A stretch of 45,444 bases of DNA from a virus. The position numbers and the translations under genes were made by a program. Of the stretch, positions 24,507 through 30,304 are shown piece by piece. The stretch is taken from the IMG/VR virus record IMGVR_UViG_3300028030_000021, positions 1 through 45,444 of that record; one strand, 5' to 3'. A model generated the notes under the pieces. The model did no database searches and was not told the origin of the DNA. It saw only the letters and a list, made by a program, of their open reading frames with translations. Numbering within the stretch: position 1 is the first letter of the stretch; each line of letters begins with the position of its first letter.

Positions 24507-25443
24507 TCCCGAAGTACACATAATTTGTGGAATGCAATTTGGAAGCGAAGGAAAACGCCTATTCCTGGATGTATATTCCAGGTATTTTGAGCCTGATGTC
24601 ATTGTAACGAATGCCTATCCTAATTCTGGTGGATATGATGGTAAAGGCAAAAAATGGTCAGCCATCCCATGTAGTTACCATGCAACAATAATGATATCGC
24701 CTGGATCTGCCATCAATATGGCAGCATTGAGAAGAGAAGGACACGGAAAAGAGGTACTTATCCATAAGAACGCTGCAGTGGTAAATAGTCATGCCTTGGA
24801 AGCTGAAAAGGAACTTGTCAGGATTGGGTCCACCATGACAGGGGGAATGGAAGCTGTAGTAACTAAAATGCGAAGAAATAGTGGTATAAAATGCACCGCT
24901 GGGCAGTGGCATTTAGAAGGAGTAATCAATAATGATGAATGGTTCGATAGGCTTTTATCAGCTAAAAGAATCCTGGTATTTGTTGCCCAGGGGCATAGCC
25001 TATCACTTAATTTTGGGATGTGGCCACATTGCACATCCAGGAATACCTCACCCCAGCAGGCTCTTGCAGATGCAGGCATCCCTATTCAGTGGGTAAAGCG
25101 AATAATAGGCTGTGCTCGTACATACCCTATCAGAGTTGCTAATAGATATGATGATAACGGCAATATGATAGGGTGGTCAGGCCCATGTTATCCGGATCAG
25201 AAGGAGATCACCTGGGAAGATATAGGAGTGCCACCTGAATATACCAGTATCAGCAAAAAGAAACGTAGAGTATTTACGTTTTCTGTGAAGCAATATAAGG
25301 AAGCTTTGCTTACCAATGGCATCACTGATGTTTTTCTTAATTTTATGAATTATGATCCTGATTTTGATGTTCCTGAAGAAGTATCATGGTGGGGTTGGGG
25401 ACCAAAATTGGAAGATATTGAATGGTACCCCACAAGAAATTAA
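24499..25443 (+). CDS. purZ: PurZ, adenylosuccinate-synthetase-like enzyme for 2-aminoadenine
   Basis: A 314-residue PurA relative. The glycine-rich loop reads QFGSEGK (residues 13-19) where PurA has QWGDEGK: the catalytic Asp is Ser16, the known mark of PurZ, leaving room for the guanine 2-amino group. VAQGHSLSLNFGMWPHCTSRN (162-182) corresponds to the PurA GAQG...TSSN segment. The expected reaction is dGMP + Asp + ATP (or dATP) to 2-amino-2'-deoxyadenylosuccinate monophosphate, which host PurB cleaves to dZMP. GGAG precedes ATG 24499. The mazZ and datZ genes follow directly. It is shorter than cellular PurA (about 430 aa), as other PurZ are. Confidence 0.9.
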   Translation: MIDPEVHIICGMQFGSEGKRLFLDVYSRYFEPDVIVTNAYPNSGGYDGKGKKWSAIPCSYHATIMISPGSAINMAALRREGHGKEVLIHKNAAVVNSHALEAEKELVRIGSTMTGGMEAVVTKMRRNSGIKCTAGQWHLEGVINNDEWFDRLLSAKRILVFVAQGHSLSLNFGMWPHCTSRNTSPQQALADAGIPIQWVKRIIGCARTYPIRVANRYDDNGNMIGWSGPCYPDQKEITWEDIGVPPEYTSISKKKRRVFTFSVKQYKEALLTNGITDVFLNFMNYDPDFDVPEEVSWWGWGPKLEDIEWYPTRN

Positions 25444-25451
25444 TTTGTCCG

Positions 25452-25745
25452 ATGATTAAAATAAATATAGAGCACCCCACTACCATGGCAGCCATTACGG
25501 TGTGGGGTGCCAAAGGCCAAATTGCTATTTTACAAGAGGAATGTGCTGAACTTATATCCGCTACTGCTCGATTTAACAGGGAAAGAACAGGTACGGATCC
25601 TGTTGCAGAAGAGGTGGCGGACGTTATCGTTTCACTCATGTCAGTAATCAATGTCCTGGACATCGAAGAACAAGTTAAATTACATATGAACCACAAAATC
25701 AAACGACTTGAAAGGAGAATTAATGAAATATCCAGCACCGTTTAA
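25452..25745 (+). CDS. mazZ: MazZ, MazG-like dGTP pyrophosphohydrolase
   Basis: A 97-residue all-alpha NTP pyrophosphatase of the MazG type. The metal ligands are in E29-E30-x-x-E33 (EECAE) and E54-x-x-D57 (EVAD). In 2-aminoadenine phages MazZ hydrolyses dGTP to dGMP, the PurZ substrate, and can also remove dATP. It lies between purZ and datZ, 8 bases after the purZ stop and overlapping datZ by 23 bp. A start at 25422 inside purZ is possible; ATG 25452 is preferred because the family begins near this point. No clear ribosome binding site was seen, so translation may be coupled. Confidence 0.85.
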   Translation: MIKINIEHPTTMAAITVWGAKGQIAILQEECAELISATARFNRERTGTDPVAEEVADVIVSLMSVINVLDIEEQVKLHMNHKIKRLERRINEISSTV

Positions 25746-26148
25746 AGATAATGAAGCTTTAAGGATGCAATATATATCTAGATGGGGCATTATATCTATG
25801 AACCGTCAACAATCTGTAGCAGAGCATTGCTACAACGCTATGGTTTATGTTACCAAAATCTGTAAACTGGTAGGCAAATCACCGGAAAAGTATGTGATGT
25901 ACTTGCTTTTTCATGAACTTGATGAAGCATATACTGGAGATATCCCATCACCGCTTAAAGATAAAGAGCCTATTTATTACGGCTGCCCCATATGTAAACT
26001 GGCGGATATGGTTGAAGCATATGTATATCTTAACAATCATTGTAATGATACGTCTGAAATAAGACTATGGGTAAGAAACCGGCTTGAAGAAAAAATGAAA
26101 CCGCTTCTTAAAATGCTCAATCTTAAACTTGAGGACATAACCAAATGA
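25723..26148 (+). CDS. datZ: DatZ-like HD-domain dATP triphosphohydrolase
   Basis: A 141-residue YfbR-like HD phosphohydrolase. Arg20-Trp21 match the YfbR Arg-Trp pair that selects deoxynucleotides, His35 lies in VAEHC, the metal doublet is His64-Glu65 (LLFHELDEAYTGD), with Glu68, Asp73 and Asp95 (KLADMVEA) as further catalytic or ligand candidates. The canonical doublet is His-Asp, so Glu65 is unusual. DatZ removes dATP so that dZTP can be incorporated. ATG 25723 follows AAAGGAG. It overlaps the DnaQ-like gene by ATGA. Because of Glu65, activity and substrate need testing. Confidence 0.85.
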   Translation: MKYPAPFKDNEALRMQYISRWGIISMNRQQSVAEHCYNAMVYVTKICKLVGKSPEKYVMYLLFHELDEAYTGDIPSPLKDKEPIYYGCPICKLADMVEAYVYLNNHCNDTSEIRLWVRNRLEEKMKPLLKMLNLKLEDITK

Positions 26149-26732
26149 ACAAATACCTATTTGTAGATACAGAAACCACAGGGTTTAATCCAAGCATTCA
26201 CACGGTGCACCAGGTGGCAGGTATTATTTCCATAGATGGGAAAGAGGTTGATGAGTTCAATTTTGAAATGCGACCACATCCAGATAAGCAAATAGAAGAA
26301 AAGGCCCTGGCGGTTTCAGGACTCAAAATATCTGACGTTATTTCACGAGACCTTACATCTGGCCAGGCATGCACAGAATTTCGGCTGATATTGGAGCAGC
26401 ATGTTGATAAATATAATAAGGCAGATAAATTCATCCTTGTGGCTTATAATGCTTCATTTGATGCAAGTTTTTTGAATGCCTGGTTCAAATCCCATGGTAA
26501 CGACTTCTTTTTTGGTCTGGTTCATGGTGGTGCTTATCTGGATCCGCTACAGTTGGCACTATTCCTGGAGATAAAAGAAAAGAAACGCATATTTCTGCCA
26601 AATCGAAAGCTTGAAACTGTAGCCAGTACCCTGGGGATCAAGCTTGATAACGCACATGATGCTCTGGCAGATATCAGAGCCACAAAGCAAGTGTTATCAG
26701 AACTCTGGAAGAGGTTATTCAAAAATGAGTGA
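26145..26732 (+). CDS. DnaQ-like DEDDh 3'-5' exonuclease
   Basis: A 195-residue proofreading-type exonuclease. Exo I has Asp8/Glu10 in FVDTETTG, Exo II an Asp in AYNASFDASFL, and Exo III His and Asp in NAHDALADI, which is the DEDDh layout of the DNA polymerase III epsilon subunit. It is an additional exonuclease beside that built into the polymerase. Its ATG overlaps the datZ stop (ATGA). It may serve in repair or recombination, or in clearing DNA with A in place of Z; the latter is speculation. Confidence 0.88.
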   Translation: MNKYLFVDTETTGFNPSIHTVHQVAGIISIDGKEVDEFNFEMRPHPDKQIEEKALAVSGLKISDVISRDLTSGQACTEFRLILEQHVDKYNKADKFILVAYNASFDASFLNAWFKSHGNDFFFGLVHGGAYLDPLQLALFLEIKEKKRIFLPNRKLETVASTLGIKLDNAHDALADIRATKQVLSELWKRLFKNE

Positions 26733-27027
26733 AAAGACACTTTGGAGATGGTTAAGGGATCATGGGTTTGATGGCCTTCGCATTGAGGGATGCAGCACTC
26801 CGGTGGGCATGCCCGATGTTATCACGCCAGAGGGATTTGTAGAGCTTAAAGACTGGTCAGGAAATACCAGGCACACTCTCACCAGGGAGCAATTAAGTTT
26901 CCTGGAGAAATATGGAGGTAGCTGTATAGTGAAAACTAAAACCGGTGTATACCAAATAAAAGACTGTTTTGAAAATTTGCTGGAATATTGCCCTGAATGG
27001 GTTGAAAAACATGGAAGAAAAGTTTAA
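26725..27027 (+). CDS. VRR-NUC-like PD-(D/E)xK nuclease
   Basis: A 100-residue protein with the short nuclease pattern GMPDVITPEGFVELK: the Asp and the E-x-K form the metal-binding core. An RIEGCST segment precedes it and a basic helix follows. VRR-NUC proteins act as structure-specific nucleases or Holliday junction resolvases. ATG 26725 overlaps the exonuclease stop by 8 bases. Confidence 0.8.
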   Translation: MSEKTLWRWLRDHGFDGLRIEGCSTPVGMPDVITPEGFVELKDWSGNTRHTLTREQLSFLEKYGGSCIVKTKTGVYQIKDCFENLLEYCPEWVEKHGRKV

Positions 27028-27313
27028 ATTCAAAAAACCCGTACTTTCACCAGAACAGAAGTTGATCGTTGCTATTATAAAGCAAGCTATACGAGATTCA
27101 AAACTTAAACCAGGGATCAATATGGAGCAAGATGCCTGTATTCAGTCTGCCAAGGACTTTTTATCTGGTGGAAGTGGTATGCTGCAAATGTACTTGGAAT
27201 TGCTTGGGATAGATGCTGAATCTGGTATACAAATAATAAATCGAATGATTAAAAAAATAAATAAACCAGACGGTAGACATGACACAAAACACTTACAGGC
27301 TCGTAATAAATAA
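27011..27313 (+). CDS. Uncharacterised early protein
   Basis: A 100-residue basic protein starting ATG 27011 inside the upstream gene. It has KPVLSPEQKLIVAIIKQA and FLSGGSGMLQMYLELLGID, a helical pattern without metal or nucleotide motifs. No family recognised; it may be DNA-binding from its charge. Confidence 0.6.
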   Translation: MEEKFKFKKPVLSPEQKLIVAIIKQAIRDSKLKPGINMEQDACIQSAKDFLSGGSGMLQMYLELLGIDAESGIQIINRMIKKINKPDGRHDTKHLQARNK

Positions 27314-27335
27314 AAATGTAGGAGGAATTGAGATA

Positions 27336-27524
27336 ATGAGAATAATGTTGTTAATGATAGTGCTGTGTTTTATGGTGATATTTTTATTGCTCCCATTGTA
27401 TCATGCAGCTAATGGAAACTTTGTTGGGATATTGATAGTAATTGGAGAAATATTATTGTTTTTTCATGGGTATGAGTTTGTAAAAAAATCACAAAAACAA
27501 GCAAAAGAAGAGGCATCGATATGA
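27336..27524 (+). CDS. Small two-segment membrane protein
   Basis: A 62-residue protein from ATG 27336 with GGAGG upstream. Residues 2-20 and 28-44 are hydrophobic and the C terminus is charged (KKSQKQAKEEASI). The topology would fit an early membrane factor or a small holin, but it is in the replication operon, so the lysis role is doubtful. It ends as ATGA with the next gene. Confidence 0.65.
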   Translation: MRIMLLMIVLCFMVIFLLLPLYHAANGNFVGILIVIGEILLFFHGYEFVKKSQKQAKEEASI

Positions 27525-27697
27525 ATTTTATACCGATTAGTTACTACTACACTTGGTTAATTCATGAAGATATGTCAATTGAGCAAACATTATGGCATAT
27601 AAGACAGGCGTTTCGTGAAGGCCAAATATCCCTAATAGAGTATCAAAGACTTTTTAACCATGTAAAAAGTATAGAAAAAGAAAATTTTGGAGAATGA
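27521..27697 (+). CDS. Small protein, 58 residues
   Basis: A frame from ATG 27521 to TGA 27697 that overlaps its upstream neighbour by ATGA. It reads MNFIPISYYYTWLIHED, then helical IEYQRLFNHVKSIEKEN. The chain of overlaps and the compact fit between neighbours argue that it is translated. No family is recognised. Confidence 0.6.
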   Translation: MNFIPISYYYTWLIHEDMSIEQTLWHIRQAFREGQISLIEYQRLFNHVKSIEKENFGE

Positions 27698-27699
27698 CA

Positions 27700-27909
27700 A
27701 TGATGAAAATAATAATAACAATTGTTATGATAGCCTGTATGATATTTTTTATATTAAATGCCAATGTTATAATTACTAAGGTATTCGGCCCTGTTAAAAT
27801 GCCGTTTGAAGTAAAAGCCTGTATGGAACGCCATGCAAATATGATCCATTGTGATAAGCAGTATGATTATTGGTTTTCATGGTGTCACCATGAAAATAGA
27901 TATTTTTAA
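27700..27909 (+). CDS. Small membrane or exported Cys-containing protein
   Basis: A 69-residue protein (ATG 27700 with GGAG, or ATG 27694 overlapping the upstream stop). Residues 3-22 form one hydrophobic segment, followed by a soluble part with Cys residues (VKACMERHANMIHCDKQYD and WCHHENRYF). It may be anchored or exported with the Cys outside. Function unknown. Confidence 0.55.
   Translation: MMKIIITIVMIACMIFFILNANVIITKVFGPVKMPFEVKACMERHANMIHCDKQYDYWFSWCHHENRYF
27874..27896. promoter_or_regulatory. Perfect 23-bp palindrome near dCMP deaminase start
   Basis: Eleven-base arms (TTTTCATGGTG and its complement) surround one central T. It lies at the end of the small membrane-protein gene and about 33 bases before ATG 27929. 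As DNA it looks like an operator; as RNA it would form a stem of about 10 bp followed by a weak T-run. No protein binding it can be named. Confidence 0.6.
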
Positions 27910-27928
27910 TATATGGAGAAGATTGAAA

Positions 27929-28405
27929 ATGAGAAGTTGGAATAGTTATTTTAGAAACATAGTAAGAGAAGTATCAGGGCGCAGTAATTGTGTCAAACGA
28001 CAAGTAGGCTGTGTGATTGTAAAGGACAAACGCATAATCGCTACTGGATACAATGGCCTACCTTCAGGCTTTCCAAATTGCAATGAAAACGGATGTTTGT
28101 ATCCCACACGAAAAAGCGGAGAGTCCTTAAACAAAATACCGTGTATCCATGCAGAAGAAAACGCTCTGCTTCAATGTGCCATGTACGGAGTGTCTTGTAA
28201 AGGAGCTACTGCTTATGTTAGCATAACACCCTGTAATACCTGTTTAACTAAGATGATCCAAGCAGGTATTCATACCATATTCGTTGAGAAATTTTATTAC
28301 TTGGGAGAAGATGAAGAATCACAGCGAATATGGCTGCTTGAACAAGCCAAACAATGTAACGGATTTCAATTGATATTATTACCCAAGATAGAAATTGAAA
28401 AATAA
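27929..28405 (+). CDS. dCMP deaminase
   Basis: A 158-residue zinc-dependent cytidine/deoxycytidylate deaminase. The zinc and catalytic residues are His74-Ala-Glu76 (HAEENAL) and Cys102-x2-Cys105 (PCNTC). A third Cys/His region near residues 46-56 is typical of the dCMP deaminase branch. It converts dCMP to dUMP, the precursor of dTMP. GGAGA lies before ATG 27929, which is preferred over an upstream in-frame ATG at 27890. It is the last gene of the early operon; its stop is directly adjacent to the stop of the endolysin on the other strand. Confidence 0.88.
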   Translation: MRSWNSYFRNIVREVSGRSNCVKRQVGCVIVKDKRIIATGYNGLPSGFPNCNENGCLYPTRKSGESLNKIPCIHAEENALLQCAMYGVSCKGATAYVSITPCNTCLTKMIQAGIHTIFVEKFYYLGEDEESQRIWLLEQAKQCNGFQLILLPKIEIEK

Positions 28406-28846
28406 TCAGGAGCCGAAACAAGTATAAAACAAATGGTCTCCTACCTTATATAAGTATTCAATTTTTTTAGCCCACGAAGGATGTACATCAACCCCATGGT
28501 AGTGTGTGGGCTTTCTCTTTACCATGTCATTCAACATTCCTGTATAAACTGCATGAGCAATAAGACTGTTTTCTCTCCATATGTAATCAACTTCTCTTTT
28601 CCGATGAATGATTCTCATTATATTACTATCCTGAAAACAGGAGAATTGCGTTGGAGCAAGGATGATTTCTCGAAGATTTCTTCCCCAATTCCAATGCCCT
28701 GGATGTTTTGACCTTTCCATAGCACACATAGCAACTAATACACGTCCTTCCCAGGATTGGTCTTCTGCTTCTCCGACAATGAGCCCGGACAACAGTTCTA
28801 AATCACTCCATGTCTGTATTTCGTGCCTTATATTTATAACATTCAT
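28406..28846 (-). CDS. SleB-type cell-wall hydrolase (endolysin)
   Basis: A 146-residue protein of the Hydrolase_2/SleB family. The diagnostic N-terminal pattern LIVGEAEDQSWEGRVLVAMC includes catalytic Glu26, followed by ILAPTQFSC and the C-terminal HYHGVDVHPSWAKK and VGDHLFY motifs. It cleaves peptidoglycan glycan strands. There is no signal peptide, so release needs a holin. It is the last gene of the late operon. ATG 28846 has AAAGGA and overlaps the upstream small gene by 44 bp. Confidence 0.87.
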   Translation of the reverse strand: MNVINIRHEIQTWSDLELLSGLIVGEAEDQSWEGRVLVAMCAMERSKHPGHWNWGRNLREIILAPTQFSCFQDSNIMRIIHRKREVDYIWRENSLIAHAVYTGMLNDMVKRKPTHYHGVDVHPSWAKKIEYLYKVGDHLFYTCFGS

Positions 28847-28988
28847 CTAATATCCTTTCAATATCAGCTATATCGTCTTTGATAATACCCAAACAATATT
28901 TTCCGTAAGATTTTTGCAAATTGTACTGAATGGTTATCAATTTAGTTCTTATGACATGGTTTGCTTTAAGACATTTTTTACTTATCAT
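28803..28988 (-). CDS. Small helical protein before endolysin
   Basis: A 61-residue frame, start overlapping the stop of the BppU-like gene as ATGA, and ending inside the lysin gene. It is rich in Lys and Ile with a helical second half (IADIERILDECYKYK). No family is recognised and it could be a coupling frame, but the ATGA link supports expression. Confidence 0.5.
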   Translation of the reverse strand: MISKKCLKANHVIRTKLITIQYNLQKSYGKYCLGIIKDDIADIERILDECYKYKARNTDME

Positions 28989-29314
28989 ACTATCTGAAAA
29001 ACACCTTTTCTGATTGTACGTTTGTTTGATGAGGTGTCAAACATAGCAATTCGATAATAATATCTTCCAGGTGATAAATCGGAGGTGTCAGATTCTTGAG
29101 GAGTGAATGACAATTCTCCTGTGTTATTAGTTTGATCTGGGTCGACAACGCCGTTCACAGAAAAAATAATAGGAGAGCCGGAATCCTCTTTTGACACTGA
29201 CATGGTAAAAGTATATCCGGTTAGATTAATTTTCTCTCCTGTACTCTTATTCTTAATAGTTAGCTGAATTGGGTAATGATCCCCTGCAGCCCATTCTATA
29301 TCTCTAAGGTCCAT
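28985..29314 (-). CDS. BppU-like small baseplate/receptor domain protein
   Basis: A 109-residue all-beta protein. WAAGDHYPIQLTIKNKSTG then NLTGYTFTMSVSK matches the N-terminal immunoglobulin-like domain of lactococcal-type BppU proteins (DUF2479). SFTPQESDTSDLSPGRYYY is the typical second half. Such domains are used in distal tail appendages. GAGGAA precedes ATG 29314. Confidence 0.65.
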   Translation of the reverse strand: MDLRDIEWAAGDHYPIQLTIKNKSTGEKINLTGYTFTMSVSKEDSGSPIIFSVNGVVDPDQTNNTGELSFTPQESDTSDLSPGRYYYRIAMFDTSSNKRTIRKGVFQIV

Positions 29315-29496
29315 GATAATTCCTCACATATTTCAATACAATATGGCTCAATTGATATTATTTCAGGATCCATTTCTATGTTGTAAATAGGGGTCGAACA
29401 AGAAAGATCTATGTTTTGATCAAATGAAATTTCAATCCATTCTTTCAATATGACTTGAGAAGATTCGCTGCTTTCACTATCATATCCGTCTGTCAT
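29296..29496 (-). CDS. Small acidic protein
   Basis: A 66-residue acidic protein starting at ATG 29496, which overlaps the upstream zinc-ribbon stop as ATGA. It begins MTDGYDSESSESSQV and contains IEISFDQNIDLSCS. A longer frame to 29541 lacks a ribosome binding site. It overlaps the next gene by 19 bp. Function unknown. Confidence 0.55.
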   Translation of the reverse strand: MTDGYDSESSESSQVILKEWIEISFDQNIDLSCSTPIYNIEMDPEIISIEPYCIEICEELSWTLEI

Positions 29497-29645
29497 ATAC
29501 ATCTTACATAATCCTCTGCTCCGCACCAAGGACAGAACCATTTTCTGTCTTTAACAGATCCTTCAATATGAGCATCTCCTATTGACCACCATCTATTGCA
29601 TTTCACACATTGGAAATGATATAATATCTCTCTTTTTATTTTCAT
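29493..29645 (-). CDS. 50-residue zinc-ribbon protein
   Basis: ATG at 29645 overlaps the upstream stop as ATGA and TGA at 29493 overlaps the next ATG. The protein has CVKC and CPWC pairs with a tryptophan-rich middle (CNRWWSIGDAH), a clear zinc-ribbon layout. The double ATGA overlaps argue for translation. Role unknown. Confidence 0.7.
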   Translation of the reverse strand: MKIKREILYHFQCVKCNRWWSIGDAHIEGSVKDRKWFCPWCGAEDYVRCI

Positions 29646-30292
29646 GTACTATAAATCTTAATAGTTTGGGTTAGTTGTCCGCCAGACACAACCTTATCAA
29701 GCAAAGTTTCCCCAGTGTCTGGGTCTGTGACAATGATTCTGTTGGGTCTTCTTTCTTCGTCTCCAGCCAGTCTTCTTCTTATCCAATCAAGTTTATGCTG
29801 CTCTTCTGGTGACAGTCCGCTGCCTGTATTAACGATATAACTCAAAAGGTCTGCCGCACCTTCCAGTCTCGCTATCGGAGGCGGAACACAATCAATCCGA
29901 TCATTATCGAAAAGGGAATTGTCTGATTGAGCATACAGATTTCCCTTAAATCGAGTCTCATGAGGATAATTAGCCAGAACGATCTTCCAACCGTTATCGT
30001 TTAAGAGGGTGAAATCAACCGATTGGTAAAGTTCATTTCCTTGCTCGTCGTAGCCTCGGAAAGCCCCACCTGACCGGCCAAAAGCTAACAGCCCCCATTG
30101 ATGAGCAAAAGCCCAATCAACCCAACGGCTCCAGAGGTCTTTTTTAATATCTACATATACCAGAGCGTCTGCAGACGGATCGGTGCTGGTGTAAATACGG
30201 TAGCCGTTTGGGTCTGTTGTATATGTAGGATGAGGCGGAACCTCATATATCCGCCTCAAATCCCCGTCGAAATACCAAGTAGGAGAGGCCAT
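29642..30292 (-). CDS. Distal virion protein with SRW-DW motif
   Basis: A 216-residue protein (ATG 30292, GGAGG upstream). The N-terminal block, WYFDGDLRRIYEV and then KDLWSRWVDWAF, is a pattern common in distal tail or baseplate proteins. The middle has YDEQGNELYQSVDFTLL, and the C terminus includes RRLAGDEERRPNRIIV and DPDTGETLLDK. It is likely a virion component; detailed role unknown. Confidence 0.6.
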   Translation of the reverse strand: MASPTWYFDGDLRRIYEVPPHPTYTTDPNGYRIYTSTDPSADALVYVDIKKDLWSRWVDWAFAHQWGLLAFGRSGGAFRGYDEQGNELYQSVDFTLLNDNGWKIVLANYPHETRFKGNLYAQSDNSLFDNDRIDCVPPPIARLEGAADLLSYIVNTGSGLSPEEQHKLDWIRRRLAGDEERRPNRIIVTDPDTGETLLDKVVSGGQLTQTIKIYST

Positions 30293-30304
30293 CAAAAACC
30301 TCCA

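Noticed and set aside
24499-25443. Ordinary host-like adenylosuccinate synthetase (PurA)
   Set aside because: The catalytic Asp is replaced by Ser, the protein is short, and mazZ and datZ follow, so PurZ is the better call.
28803-28988. Extension of the endolysin gene upstream
   Set aside because: It is in another frame and the lysin family pattern starts near ATG 28846, which has a ribosome binding site.
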